A DNA stretch of 64,000 nucleotides, taken from assembly GCF_900115055.1 (NCBI RefSeq), contig NZ_FOVD01000005.1, positions 186,001 through 250,000 on the forward strand. The letters are read 5' to 3'. Position 1 is the stretch's first letter. Each line of letters begins with the position of its first letter. The translations under genes were made by a program, and so were the position numbers. Shown one piece after another: positions 44,754 to 53,603 of the stretch. Under the pieces are notes generated by a model. That model saw only the letters and a list, made by a program, of their open reading frames with translations, was not told where the DNA came from and did no database searches. This DNA comes from Chryseobacterium oleae (GTDB taxonomy: Bacteria > Bacteroidota > Bacteroidia > Flavobacteriales > Weeksellaceae).

Positions 44754-44787
44754 ATAAAAAAGCACACCTTTTAAAGTGTACTTTTTT
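44754..44787 (-). terminator. Terminator of the RCC1-repeat gene
   Basis: AAAAAAGCACAC / GTGTACTTTTTT stem with one mismatch, flanked by A and T runs, within the 250-bp gap before the 44144-44578 gene start. Otherwise that gap is featureless. Confidence 0.7.
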
Positions 44788-44852
44788 ATGAATCATAGTC
44801 AAAAACCAGATCGTATGAATAAGCAGTTCATTGATCTAATTTTTGATATCTT

Positions 44853-47090
44853 TTATTTTTTAATGACTTTCAATGTCTTAGTCTCATCATTTGAATTGAC
44901 CTTAACCAAATAAACTCCTGATGCTAAGCCGGAAAAGTCTAATGTGCCTTCATTAGCATTTATTGTTTTGCTCAACACCTCCTGACCTAATAGATTATAA
45001 ACCGATACCAAAGATATCTTCTGATCAAACGAAATAATAAGCTTGTCATTCACCGGGTTCGGATATGTCTTTAGAGAATTCTTTGATACTGTAAAGTCAT
45101 CTACCCCTAAAGTTGGACAGGCAATAGCTGTCGGAACATTTTTATCAATAGTAGAACCATCACCTAATTGACCATAAAGGTTTAACCCCCATGTGCTGAC
45201 CGTTCCATCACTCTTTAAGGCAAAAGTATGTGATATTCCAGCAGCAATAGCTTTCCAGGTCGTAAGACTGCCCAATTGTGCAGGAACGCTGGTGTTCGTC
45301 GTCGATCCGTTTCCTAACTGACCATATTGATTTCTTCCCCATGTCCACAGTGTTCCGTTTGATTTTATAGCAAGAGTATGATTTCCTCCCGAAGCAACGG
45401 TCTGCCAGTTAGTGGCAGTTCCGATTTGTGTTGGAATATTTTTATTTGCCGTTGTTCCATCTCCCAATTGTCCATTGGCATTATACCCCCACGTCCAAAG
45501 GGTTCCGTCTGTTTTCAGTGCAGCGACATGAAGCGTTCCAACACCAAGACTTTGCCAGTTGCTGGCAGTTCCAACCTGAGTAGGGATCAACCTGTTGGTA
45601 TTAGTAGCATCTCCGATTGTTCCATAAGTATTGCTACCCCAGGCCCAAAGGGTTCCGTCTGTTTTTAATGCAATAGTAAAATCCTGTCCACATTGAACAG
45701 CCAACCAATTGGTAGCAGTTCCTATCTGAACCGGCACTAAACTGGTAGTCGTGTTACCAGTACCTAACTGGCCATAAGGATTGAGTCCCCAGGCCCATAG
45801 TGTTCCGTTATTTTTTATTGCTACCGTATGATACATTCCGGTATCAAAAGTTTTCCAGTCTGTAGCAGTTCCTACTTGTACCGGGGTATGTTGCTCTGTA
45901 TTTGTCCCATTACCCAATTGACCAGAATTAGCTCCCCAGGCCCAAAGCGTTCCATCTGTTTTCTGAGCAATGGTATGGTTGCTTCCACCAGCAATTTCTT
46001 TCCAGTTATTAGCCGTTCCTACTTGTTTTGGGGTTGACCTGTTAGTGGTTGTCCCATTTCCTAACTGTCCTGAAGTATTAATTCCCCAAGCCCATAATGT
46101 TCCGTCTGTTTTTATAGCTACACTATGCAGGCTCCCTGCATTCACTTTTTGAAAACAACCTGGCAGACCGGCACTTGGAGACATTTTCACTAAACCAAGC
46201 TGTAATGTTCCCAGCCAGATAGTCCCTGAAGATTGTGTACGGACGGCACTGAAATAGTCATCAGGCAGACCAAGATTTGTATTATTTCTCGTGTAAGTGG
46301 TGCAATCCGTAAAGTTTTGCAACCCTGATCCGTTAAATCCAATCCACACTTTGCTGTTACTGTCAACATCCACGGCGTTAGGATTGTATCCTGCAAGACA
46401 AGAAGTGCTTTGATAGATAAACGCAAGGTTAGTTCCGCTCGTTGTTATCGTAACTAAACTGTCAGAACCTTGCAAATAGATCGTATTGTTGGCAATTCTC
46501 AATATTTTTTGAGTTCCTTGCGCTATAAAATTAAAATCAGTTCCATTAAATTTATACAATACACCGCCATTGGTAACCCAAACTCCGTTATTAGTGTCTG
46601 TTGCTACAGAATTCAGACTTGTCACAGAGGTATAATTAGACCATGTTGTACCATTGAATTTTGTAAGACCTGAGTCTGTTGCAATCCAAAGGTTATTTTG
46701 TCCGTCAACAGCTATATCATTAATTTCATTAGTGGGCAAACCTGAATTGGAGGTTGTATAATTAGTCCAAGTCGTTCCGTTATACATAATAATCCCATTA
46801 AGTTGAGAGGCAATCCATTTTCTGCCCAGGCCATCAATTTGAATTTTTATAATTGAATTGGATGCAATACCGGAATTGGTCGTATTATAATTGGTAAAAG
46901 TTGTTCCGTTAAAAGTTGAAACGCCGTTATAAGTGGCAAGCCATAACAATCCATTGGCATCAGCTTTAATATCAGCAATATAATTGCTCCCTATTTCTGA
47001 ATTCGAAGTATTGTATGTTGTGTAACTATACGTTTGTGCGAATGCAGAAATTGAACTGAGGATTAAGAATAAAAAGTAGAGTTTTTTCAT
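44853..47090 (-). CDS. T9SS-exported protein with a propeller domain and seven RCC1 repeats
   Basis: 745 aa from ATG 47090 (MKKLYFLFLILSSISAFAQ, signal peptide). The first 300 residues hold repeats of the form ...DGQNNLWIATDSGLTKFNGTTWSNYT, the two-component-regulator-type propeller. From about residue 315 to 665 come seven RCC1 repeats of about 50 residues, each with HT-A-K-DGTLWAWG and YGQLG(D/N)G, enough for one seven-bladed propeller. The last 75 residues are a type A T9SS sorting domain (YPNPVNDKLIISF, VYNLLGQEV, GVYLVKV). It is therefore exported and attached to or released from the cell surface; a binding or adhesion role is likely. The promoter lies about 470 bp upstream. DNA of the RCC1 blades is clearly repetitive. 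Confidence 0.9.
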   Translation of the reverse strand: MKKLYFLFLILSSISAFAQTYSYTTYNTSNSEIGSNYIADIKADANGLLWLATYNGVSTFNGTTFTNYNTTNSGIASNSIIKIQIDGLGRKWIASQLNGIIMYNGTTWTNYTTSNSGLPTNEINDIAVDGQNNLWIATDSGLTKFNGTTWSNYTSVTSLNSVATDTNNGVWVTNGGVLYKFNGTDFNFIAQGTQKILRIANNTIYLQGSDSLVTITTSGTNLAFIYQSTSCLAGYNPNAVDVDSNSKVWIGFNGSGLQNFTDCTTYTRNNTNLGLPDDYFSAVRTQSSGTIWLGTLQLGLVKMSPSAGLPGCFQKVNAGSLHSVAIKTDGTLWAWGINTSGQLGNGTTTNRSTPKQVGTANNWKEIAGGSNHTIAQKTDGTLWAWGANSGQLGNGTNTEQHTPVQVGTATDWKTFDTGMYHTVAIKNNGTLWAWGLNPYGQLGTGNTTTSLVPVQIGTATNWLAVQCGQDFTIALKTDGTLWAWGSNTYGTIGDATNTNRLIPTQVGTASNWQSLGVGTLHVAALKTDGTLWTWGYNANGQLGDGTTANKNIPTQIGTATNWQTVASGGNHTLAIKSNGTLWTWGRNQYGQLGNGSTTNTSVPAQLGSLTTWKAIAAGISHTFALKSDGTVSTWGLNLYGQLGDGSTIDKNVPTAIACPTLGVDDFTVSKNSLKTYPNPVNDKLIISFDQKISLVSVYNLLGQEVLSKTINANEGTLDFSGLASGVYLVKVNSNDETKTLKVIKK

Positions 47091-47319
47091 GGTTTTTAAT
47101 AAAATAATTCTCTTCATGTTTAGTTTCATAATGTTTCCCTACTCGTTTAGCTTTTCGGTTCCGCTTCGTTTAAATGGTTTCTGAACTCCATATGAAATGA
47201 AAACTTTTCTAAATCACACTCGTTGATGAAAAAGGCTGGTTTTGATTTTAAAAAGTACTTGGCCTGTTAAATAATACTGCATTGTTACCAGTAAAAGATT
47301 TGAAGTTTATCCAATATGA

Positions 47320-47352
47320 TTAGATTATATCCCGTTACGAGAAATAATCTAA
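47320..47352 (-). promoter_or_regulatory. Hairpin in the long leader of the RCC1-repeat gene
   Basis: 9-bp inverted repeat TTAGATTAT / ATAATCTAA with a 15-nt loop, no T run, midway between the 47563-47593 promoter and the start codon. The gap 47091-47562 otherwise has only a 12-codon frame (MRMRKIILNLFC) near 47485. Confidence 0.4.
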
Positions 47353-47562
47353 TTAAGTGTGTTGATTCCACAACCTGCACTTGTAAAGAAGTTTTGAGGA
47401 TTTACTTTCGTTCCAGGTTTCCGGAAACAATCAGTATCGATGAATTAACAGAATAAATTCAGGATAATTTTTCTCATTCTCATGGTTTAATGTTTTTAAG
47501 TTAAGGTTATAGTTTTTGCTCTAAACATGTATCGTCATGATGACTTTTTATGTTTTGAACTG

Positions 47563-47593
47563 CAAAAATATACTTTTCTTACGGAGTATCAAA
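47563..47593 (-). promoter_or_regulatory. Promoter TTTG-N19-TATTTTTG far upstream of the RCC1-repeat gene
   Basis: -33 TTTG at 47593-47590 and -7 TATTTTTG at 47570-47563 with exactly 19 bp between: an ideal Bacteroidota promoter. The next gene on this strand starts about 470 bp downstream. Confidence 0.65.
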
Positions 47594-47661
47594 CAGTCAA
47601 TTGAGAATTTACACACCAAATGGTGTTTATTAATTTAGCATTGAAAATGTATAGAAATAAA

Positions 47662-47688
47662 AAAAGTACACTGTAATAGTGTACTTTT
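47662..47688 (-). terminator. Terminator after tRNA-His
   Basis: A perfect 11-bp stem AAAAGTACACT / AGTGTACTTTT with a 5-nt loop, followed by T and A runs. It lies 5 bp after the tRNA 3' end. Confidence 0.88.
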
Positions 47689-47692
47689 CTTG

Positions 47693-47767
<75 letters not shown>

Positions 47768-47779
47768 GTTTTGTGAGTG

Positions 47780-47810
47780 CAAATATAGGGAAGATTTTTT
47801 AATTACCAAA
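47780..47810 (-). promoter_or_regulatory. Promoter of tRNA-His: TTTG-N19-TATATTTG
   Basis: -33 TTTG at 47810-47807 overlaps the end of bshB1; -7 TATATTTG at 47787-47780; spacer 19 bp. Confidence 0.8.
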
Positions 47811-48522
47811 CAATTCCGTCAAAATTTTTCATCGCAATGAGCTTCTCAGACGTAAATCCCTCAGCATAAGTCACTCCCGACAAACGTCCCAAATCCTGAG
47901 CACGGTAGGTCAGGCTTTCAAAGAAGTCTTTTGTGGCAATCGGAGTAACCGGTTCACTGGATGTTGGATCATAAAACTGCGTTTTGAAGGCCATGCATGC
48001 TTCAATCTTCTTATCAAGATGCTGAGATATATCGATTACAAACTCAGGTTTAATATCTTTCCACTGAATGTAATGAAAAATATGCTTCGGTCTCCATACG
48101 TCCTGGTTTTCGCCATCCAAATGGGTCTCGATTTTTCTCAGTCCGGCAAGGAAGCACGCATCTGACACTAATTTCGCACCTTTTGCATGATCCGGATGTC
48201 TGTCATCAATTGCATTGGCCAAGACGATTTCCGGGCGGTATTTACGGATCATTTTTACGATCTCCATCTGATATTCTTCAGAATTGACTAAAAAGCCATC
48301 TTTCATGCCTAAGTTTTCTCTTGCAGACACGCCAAGAATCTTTGCGGATTCAGCGGCCTCCATTCTTCTGGTTTCATCGGTTCCTCTGGTTCCGAGTTCT
48401 CCCCTGGTAAGATCTACAATGGCACATATTTTTCCTTCCGAAATCATTTTGGCTATTGTTCCGCCGCAACCCAGTTCTACATCATCAGGATGAGCTCCAA
48501 AAGCAAGTATGTCTGTTTTCAT
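47803..48522 (-). CDS. bshB1: Bacillithiol biosynthesis deacetylase BshB1 (PIG-L family)
   Basis: 239 aa. It removes the acetyl group from GlcNAc-malate in bacillithiol synthesis. Zinc-binding motifs are AHPDDVELGCGG (His11, Asp14) at the start and DDRHPDHAKG at about residue 105-114; the flanking LTRGELGTRGT and TYAEGFTSEKLI are typical of BshB1 rather than other PIG-L deacetylases. The length is that of the family. bshA and bshC are not in the window, which is normal as they are often scattered. It lies just upstream of tRNA-His on the same strand; no promoter was recognised. Confidence 0.92.
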   Translation of the reverse strand: MKTDILAFGAHPDDVELGCGGTIAKMISEGKICAIVDLTRGELGTRGTDETRRMEAAESAKILGVSARENLGMKDGFLVNSEEYQMEIVKMIRKYRPEIVLANAIDDRHPDHAKGAKLVSDACFLAGLRKIETHLDGENQDVWRPKHIFHYIQWKDIKPEFVIDISQHLDKKIEACMAFKTQFYDPTSSEPVTPIATKDFFESLTYRAQDLGRLSGVTYAEGFTSEKLIAMKNFDGIVW

Positions 48523-48547
48523 AGGTTCAAATATAAGGCTTAAAATA

Positions 48548-48580
48548 AAAACTTCCCAAACATTGAGAATGGGAAGTTTT
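48548..48580 (-). terminator. Terminator of the TPR-protein transcript
   Basis: An 11-bp stem AAAACTTCCCA / TGGGAAGTTTT with an 11-nt loop and a T-rich tail on the minus strand. Confidence 0.8.
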
Positions 48581-48604
48581 AATATCTATAATTTAAAATT
48601 TAAA

Positions 48605-50236
48605 TTACTTATTGATTTCTGCGTTCAATTTTACAGCATCCTGGTAAGTAGGATCAAGCTGTAAAGATTTAGCTACATAATCTTTAGCTTTTGCAGCATC
48701 AGAATCTTTATTCATATACGCTACCGCGAAGTAAGCATATGCTAAAGTTTGTTTGTTAGCTTCCGCATCTGCAGGCTTCACCGTACTGATGAATTTTTCG
48801 TATGCTAATTTTGCAGCATCATTGTTTCCTGCCTGTTGGTAAGAATACCCCTGGCTGTAATAAGCTGGTGCCCAATCCGGAAGAAGTGCACTCATTTTCT
48901 GCCATGTAAGAATAGCTCCGTTCCAGTTTTTCACATCCTGGTAAGCTGTTGCTAATTTAAACAGAGAGTCAGAATCTTCTTTATTAGCCGCTACTTTTTT
49001 CTTCAATGCTTCAATCTCAGGAGTTGTAGGTCCTTTTTCCGCTTCAGCCTGAGAAGCTCCACCACCCGCAATATTGGCAAGTTCAATATCCCACTTCATG
49101 GTTTCATCTTTAGCCGCTTTAGCAATAGCAATTTTCTGCTGAGCTTCTGTAGTTAAAGCTGTTTTTTTAGCTGCATCCGTTTCAGTTTTAGCTAAACCTG
49201 CTGCGATAAGTCCCTGAAGTCCTTGGTCAGCCGGCTGTATTCTTGTTTTCTCAGCCTGAGATACAAAAGTATCCATGTTCTGCTTTGCGTCTGCGTAGTT
49301 TCCATCAGCATAAGACTGGTAAGCTCTTAATTTAAACTTGATAGGATCATCAATTTTATCAAAGATCTTGTCCAGTACAGTTTTAGAGTTTGCATAATCT
49401 TCATTGGTGAAATATAATTTAGCAATTTCTAACTGAGTATATGGATCCTCATCAGCATATTTTGTATAGTTGATAAGGTCTTGTGTTGCCTTTGCATTCT
49501 GCTGGTATCTGATATCATAAGAAGCCAGAGCTTTGTATGCCGGTGCATAAGTTGCGTCTACCCCAATAGCTTTGTCAATACTTTGTTTAGCTTGCTGCCA
49601 TTGTTGTGCAGCCATCCATAAAGTAGCCATTCTTGTATAAACAGATGCTTTATTTTTAGCTAAAGGTAACGCTTTGTCATAAGCAGACATCGCTTCACCC
49701 GGAGCTCTTTTGATTCTGTAAGCATCCCCAAGTGTATAATAGTAATGAGCAGGAACTCCTTTTTTCTCAGCTTTTTCAACAGCTTTTGTCAGGAATTGGA
49801 TCGCTGCATCAGGAGCGTTATTTTTTTCGAATAAAGTTAAAGCTTCAGCAGCTCTGAATAATACTTCTGCATCTTTTTCTCTGGAATCTGCCACAATCTT
49901 CTGAATTTCAGCAATTGCGCTTTTATCCCCTTTCCCTAACTTTACGGTAGCCAAACCGATTTTGTTCAGGTAGCTTTTGCTATCAGCAGCTAAACCTTTG
50001 TTAAAGCTTTCAACAGCTTTAGCATAATCAGGTTCACCCTGCTTAAGGTAAGTATTCCCTAAATAGAAGTAATTTTCTGCTGTAGGTGCTTTGGCAACCA
50101 TTTCAGTAAAATTGGTTTTAGCCTGTGCGTATTTATCACTGTCTATACTGTTAATACCATCCTGCAACGTCTGTGCAGAGGCTAAACCGGCAAAAAATAC
50201 CACGGCTGCTCCAAAAGCAATTTTCTTTACATTCAT
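48605..50236 (-). CDS. Exported TPR protein at the end of the exb/tonB cluster
   Basis: 543 aa from ATG 50236 (MNVKKIAFGAAVVFFAGLASAQ, signal peptide); ATG 50254 is a possible alternative. The rest is built of tetratricopeptide repeats, clearest at YFYLGNTYLKQGEPDYAKAVESFNKGL, YYYTLGDAYRIKRAPGEAMSAYDKAL, WAPAYYSQGYSYQQAGNNDAAKLAYEKF and AYFAVAYMNKDSDAAKAKDYVAKSLQLDP. An Ala/Lys/Thr-rich spacer lies at about 370-410. TPR proteins scaffold complexes; in Bacteroidota such a gene often follows exbBD-tonB and a PstS-like gene, as here. Its partner is probably in the periplasm. It starts about 110 bp after the PstS-like gene and ends at a terminator. Confidence 0.85.
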   Translation of the reverse strand: MNVKKIAFGAAVVFFAGLASAQTLQDGINSIDSDKYAQAKTNFTEMVAKAPTAENYFYLGNTYLKQGEPDYAKAVESFNKGLAADSKSYLNKIGLATVKLGKGDKSAIAEIQKIVADSREKDAEVLFRAAEALTLFEKNNAPDAAIQFLTKAVEKAEKKGVPAHYYYTLGDAYRIKRAPGEAMSAYDKALPLAKNKASVYTRMATLWMAAQQWQQAKQSIDKAIGVDATYAPAYKALASYDIRYQQNAKATQDLINYTKYADEDPYTQLEIAKLYFTNEDYANSKTVLDKIFDKIDDPIKFKLRAYQSYADGNYADAKQNMDTFVSQAEKTRIQPADQGLQGLIAAGLAKTETDAAKKTALTTEAQQKIAIAKAAKDETMKWDIELANIAGGGASQAEAEKGPTTPEIEALKKKVAANKEDSDSLFKLATAYQDVKNWNGAILTWQKMSALLPDWAPAYYSQGYSYQQAGNNDAAKLAYEKFISTVKPADAEANKQTLAYAYFAVAYMNKDSDAAKAKDYVAKSLQLDPTYQDAVKLNAEINK

Positions 50237-50345
50237 AATCATTATATCTTTCATTTTATATTTTCTATATTTTGAGTTATAAGCTCCACAATTTTCAGAC
50301 CAAAACAAAGTTTTTGCAAAAGTTAAAATGCTATTTTAATATTTT

Positions 50346-51218
50346 TTAACGCATCTGAACCTCTCTTTTGTATATATTATAGGGCTGCAGACCTTCTTTT
50401 TCTACAATCATCTGCCCCAATTGTGTACATGAATATCTGATAAATCCATTAGCGATATTAAAGTTTCCTTCATTGGTTAAGAAATAAAGAACTCTGGTAA
50501 ACGGATAGGTCATCTGACGTAGACTTTCATTATCCACGCTGTACAATTTTCCTTTATCTTCTACAGGCAGAACTTTCACTATTTCTCTGAGTTTTTCTGA
50601 AGTCTTATCGTAAGGTCGGCTGAACGTATTCAGGCCGATAACTCCGATTTTATCAGTATGTTTACCCAATTCTTCAATGATATTCTGGCTTCCCGGAATA
50701 ATGGAGAATTTAAGGTCTTTCGGTTGTTTCTTCAGTTTTTGGGCGACAAAGTTCAGGTTACTCGAGTTAGTTCCGTCGAAAATAAAATTCTTGGCATCAG
50801 ATTCAAGCCCGCTTTTAATTTCATCCATGGAAATACTCTGTTTCGGAGAATCTTTTGGAACAACAAAAACGACTGCATCTGCAGCGAATTTAGCAGGAAG
50901 AAACTTCAAATCCACCTGTTCTTCATATGCTTTTTTCTCTTCAGGGGTAAGATCTCTCGACATAACCGTTATTCTTGCCTTATCATGAAGCAAATCAAGA
51001 AAACCTAAATCTTCTTTTTTGGTTTCTATTTTGATATGAGTTTCGGGATAATTGATCATATATCCGTCTGCCAAAGCCTCGGTAACGCTTTTAAAAGACT
51101 CGTCGGTAAGGATAGTAAGGTCTCCTTTATGATAGGATGGAGATTTATCTTCTTTTTTGCAGCTTACAGCAGCGATGCTTATCACAGAAAGCAAAGCAAT
51201 TTTCAAACTATTTCTCAT
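50346..51218 (-). CDS. PstS-like periplasmic substrate-binding lipoprotein
   Basis: 290 aa from ATG 51218 (MRNSLKIALLSVISIAAVSC), giving lipobox AVSC with Cys20. A type 2 periplasmic-binding fold follows: TILTDESFKSVTEALADGYMINYPETHIKIET, ARITVMSRDLTPEEK, FAADAVVFVVPKDSP, IPGSQNIIEELGKHTDKIGVIGLN and YPFTRVLYFLTNEGN. This matches the PstS-like/PBP_like_2 group. The phosphate-binding TGAG/SGT residues of true PstS are not obvious (here DGTNSSN), and no pstCAB genes are near, so phosphate is not certain. It overlaps the preceding small membrane protein gene by 11 bp. In this phylum such a gene commonly accompanies exbBD-tonB. Confidence 0.82.
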   Translation of the reverse strand: MRNSLKIALLSVISIAAVSCKKEDKSPSYHKGDLTILTDESFKSVTEALADGYMINYPETHIKIETKKEDLGFLDLLHDKARITVMSRDLTPEEKKAYEEQVDLKFLPAKFAADAVVFVVPKDSPKQSISMDEIKSGLESDAKNFIFDGTNSSNLNFVAQKLKKQPKDLKFSIIPGSQNIIEELGKHTDKIGVIGLNTFSRPYDKTSEKLREIVKVLPVEDKGKLYSVDNESLRQMTYPFTRVLYFLTNEGNFNIANGFIRYSCTQLGQMIVEKEGLQPYNIYKREVQMR

Positions 51219-51405
51219 TTCCTGAATCTTTAATTCTTGAAACTGCTCTATAGATTCTAAATATTCCATAAAGAATAAGCACTGCACCCATCGCATAAGC
51301 AATAGCAGGCTCTAAAATCGTGAAGAAAAACTTGTAGATAATAACTACAATTCCCAAGACGATATAAAATAATCCGGTAACTAAGGATAACCAATTGAAC
51401 ATCAT
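51208..51405 (-). CDS. Small two-helix membrane protein
   Basis: 65 aa (64 if the second Met is used). Two membrane helices, about residues 5-28 (SLVTGLFYIVLGIVVIIYKFFF) and 34-50 (AIAYAMGAVLILYGIFRIYR), end in a short basic tail with RAVSRIKDSGNEK, so the C-terminus is probably cytoplasmic. I do not recognise a family with a known function. It sits between tonB and the PstS-like gene and overlaps the latter by 11 bp. A palindromic terminator lies just upstream (51429-51456), so expression depends on read-through or on an unrecognised promoter. Confidence 0.7.
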   Translation of the reverse strand: MMFNWLSLVTGLFYIVLGIVVIIYKFFFTILEPAIAYAMGAVLILYGIFRIYRAVSRIKDSGNEK

Positions 51406-51428
51406 GTAACAAAAATACCAAAAAAAAT

Positions 51429-51456
51429 AAAAAAGAGAAGCATATGCTTCTCTTTT
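51429..51456. terminator. Palindromic terminator between tonB and the downstream genes
   Basis: AAAAAGAGAAG / CTTCTCTTTTT with loop CATATG, A and T runs on both sides; works in either direction. It probably limits transcription of the 65-aa, PstS-like and TPR genes. Confidence 0.85.
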
Positions 51457-51481
51457 TATTTATAATTCGAATAAATAAGTC

Positions 51482-52321
51482 TTATTCAAAGTTCATAGTA
51501 AACGGTACGCTATAGTAAGATCTAACGCTCTCCCCGTTTCTTTTCGCAGGAGTCCATTTTTTAAGTTTCTTAACTACACGAACAGCTTCACTGTTGAAGT
51601 CGCCATTTGGAGATTTCTCTTCAATAGTAACTGCAGAAACAGTTCCGTCTCTTTCTACAACGAACTTAAGTTTCGCCTTAAGGGTACCTTCACCTCCTTC
51701 CATTAGAGAAGTATCAAAATTTTCCCCAAGATACTTTCTTAATGCGGCCATACCTCCAGGATATTCTGCAGACTGGTCTACATCTTTGTAGATCTCGTTA
51801 GGGTTATTTGTTTTTACTTCCGCTGTACTGGCTTTGTTACCTGTAGATGGCGGTGGTGGCGGTGGTGTATAAGCCGGAGCTTTTACCCCTTCCTGATTAT
51901 TCAAACCAGTCGTCGTTTCTAACTGCTTAGAAATTGGCGGCGGTGGCGTTTCAATCTTTGGAGCTTTTACTGGCTCCGGAACTACGTTCTGAATCACCTC
52001 GATTTTTTCTTCTTCCTTTGGAGGAGGTGGTGGAGGTGGTTCTTCTTCTTTTGGTTGGTCAATGATCGGATCTTCTTCAATGATGTTTACCAAATCTGCC
52101 TTCACTTCTTGCTTAGGCGGTTCGGTAAGTCTCTTGATGGTAAGATAAATAAAAGGAGACAAAGCCGCAACCAGGAATAATGCCGTTCCAACAATAAAAG
52201 ATTTTGTCAGAAGTCTTGGATACTGATGTCTAAGATCATAGGCACCATATTCCTTATTTCTATTTTCAAATACAATCTCATCTAAAGTAAGATTCTGATT
52301 GTATACATTTTCATCTGCCAT
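51482..52321 (-). CDS. tonB: Energy transducer TonB
   Basis: 279 aa. TonB passes proton-motive energy from ExbB/ExbD to TonB-dependent outer-membrane receptors (SusC-type). The N-terminal cytoplasmic part (NLTLDEIVFENRNKEYGAYDLRHQY) is typical of Bacteroidota TonB; a membrane helix lies at about 38-62 (SFIVGTALFLVAALSPFIYLTI); a periplasm-spanning Pro/Glu-rich region with two polyproline stretches follows (about 90-165); the C-terminal domain (about 190-279) begins EYPGGMAALRKYLGENF and ends GESVRSYYSVPFTMNFE. It is the last gene of exbB-exbD-exbD-tonB, 23 bp after exbD2. Confidence 0.94.
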   Translation of the reverse strand: MADENVYNQNLTLDEIVFENRNKEYGAYDLRHQYPRLLTKSFIVGTALFLVAALSPFIYLTIKRLTEPPKQEVKADLVNIIEEDPIIDQPKEEEPPPPPPPKEEEKIEVIQNVVPEPVKAPKIETPPPPISKQLETTTGLNNQEGVKAPAYTPPPPPPSTGNKASTAEVKTNNPNEIYKDVDQSAEYPGGMAALRKYLGENFDTSLMEGGEGTLKAKLKFVVERDGTVSAVTIEEKSPNGDFNSEAVRVVKKLKKWTPAKRNGESVRSYYSVPFTMNFE

Positions 52322-52344
52322 AGATTTACAGTTTTATGGTTAAA

Positions 52345-52917
52345 TTACTTTGTAGCTGGTGCAGCCGAAGCTCCATTATTCCCAACTTTCTTATCATAAA
52401 TAGCTTTTTCCCAAGGCTTCACATCGGTTACCCCGTACTGCTCACTTTTGGTAATGGCCATTTCGTCAAGAATATCTACAAAGTTCTTATATACAGCATC
52501 GTCAGTAGGCTTAATAATAACAGTAAATTTTGTTTTATCTGCTGCCCCTGCTTTTGCTTTCTCAATTATTTTTCTAATCCCTTCTCTATCATAAGTAGTT
52601 TCGTTAAGAGTCTGATCATTTAAAGATGAATTATCCTGCTGATGCCAGAAAATCTTATTGTCTTTCCCTAGTAATAAAGAAATTGAGTTAGAAAGTTTAA
52701 TTTCTGTTGGAGGTGGTTTCGGCTGATCCTCTTTTGGTTTTGCCGGAAGCCCTAAATCCATTACATTCGGTTTGCTAAATGTGGTTGTGAACATAAAGAA
52801 GGTAATCAATAGAAAACCCAAGTCCACCATTGGAGTCATATCTACTCTGGTATTCTGCTTCTTGGAACGTACCTTGCCGCCTTTGCCGCCTTTTTCCTGT
52901 ACTTGTACTTCTGCCAT
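52345..52917 (-). CDS. exbD: ExbD/TolR biopolymer transport protein, second copy
   Basis: 190 aa. Cytoplasmic N-terminus (basic, GGKGGKVRSKKQNTRVDMTPMVD), one membrane helix with the proton-relay aspartate (VDMTPMVDLGFLLITFFMFTTTF), and a periplasmic domain (about 65-190). The Asp in MVDLGFLL is the key residue of the family. It forms part of the ExbBD motor. It differs from the first copy in its basic extension and Pro-rich LPAKPKEDQPKPPPTEIKLS segment, so the two may act together or with different partners. Starts 15 bp after exbD1. Confidence 0.92.
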   Translation of the reverse strand: MAEVQVQEKGGKGGKVRSKKQNTRVDMTPMVDLGFLLITFFMFTTTFSKPNVMDLGLPAKPKEDQPKPPPTEIKLSNSISLLLGKDNKIFWHQQDNSSLNDQTLNETTYDREGIRKIIEKAKAGAADKTKFTVIIKPTDDAVYKNFVDILDEMAITKSEQYGVTDVKPWEKAIYDKKVGNNGASAAPATK

Positions 52918-52932
52918 TTCTAAATGATATTA

Positions 52933-53535
52933 TTATGGTTTACCTTCTTGTGATGTAATCAACCAGAATTTAAGAAAATCAATATCTCTTAAACCTTCAA
53001 ATAGGCTTTTAACTTTAGGATACTCAGTAGTAACGTCACCCTTGATTGCTAATTTGTAATCAGGATTTACGCTTAAACTCTGTTTTACCCATTCTACTAA
53101 CTGCTTATTTGTACTATCCATAGGAATCCCAGTAGGACTCTTAAAGCTTTTCTGCTCCTCATCTGACAAATCAAGATAGCCTTTCAATTGGTTCATAGGA
53201 ACCCCAATTGCTTGTACTTTTTGAAAGGCAGCTTTTTCCTGGTTGGTAAAAGTCATATTATACTTTTGACCCATTTTTTCTAAAAGCTGTAATCTCTCTG
53301 ATGCATTTTCTACCGGCTGGAAATAGAATTTTCCGTCCGGAGTCGCGTTGATGGTCATCAAACTTGCATCAGGAAGTAACTTCTCTGATATTGAAGATGG
53401 CGGTTTAATCTGCTCCACGTCAGGTTTTTTAAACTGAGTGGTCAATATAAAGAACGTAAGTAGTAGGAAGGCAACGTCACACATTGCCGTCATATCCGTC
53501 ACTACTCCATGTCTTTTTGGTTTGACTCTCGCCAT
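52933..53535 (-). CDS. exbD: ExbD/TolR biopolymer transport protein, first copy
   Basis: 200 aa. The N-terminus MARVKPKRHGVVTDMTAMCDVAFLLLTFFIL shows the short basic cytoplasmic tail and the helix with Asp (MCDVAFLL) that carries protons. The periplasmic domain has a longer insert (KMGQKYNMTFTNQEKAAFQKVQAIGVPMNQLKGYLDLS) than E. coli ExbD and ends KSLFEGLRDIDFLKFWLITSQEGKP. Two adjacent exbD genes are usual in Bacteroidota and may make a heteromeric periplasmic part. It starts 68 bp after exbB. Confidence 0.92.
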   Translation of the reverse strand: MARVKPKRHGVVTDMTAMCDVAFLLLTFFILTTQFKKPDVEQIKPPSSISEKLLPDASLMTINATPDGKFYFQPVENASERLQLLEKMGQKYNMTFTNQEKAAFQKVQAIGVPMNQLKGYLDLSDEEQKSFKSPTGIPMDSTNKQLVEWVKQSLSVNPDYKLAIKGDVTTEYPKVKSLFEGLRDIDFLKFWLITSQEGKP

Positions 53536-53603
53536 TGTTTTGAATTATTTTAAATTAAACTTCTTTTAATTGGAATGCAAATTCCTTGCTACAAATTCAA
53601 TTC

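Noticed and set aside
47477..47515. 12-codon frame MRMRKIILNLFC in the RCC1-gene leader as a regulatory peptide
   Set aside because: Nothing such as repeated codons, a following attenuator pair or conservation can be shown; it is mentioned only as part of the leader.
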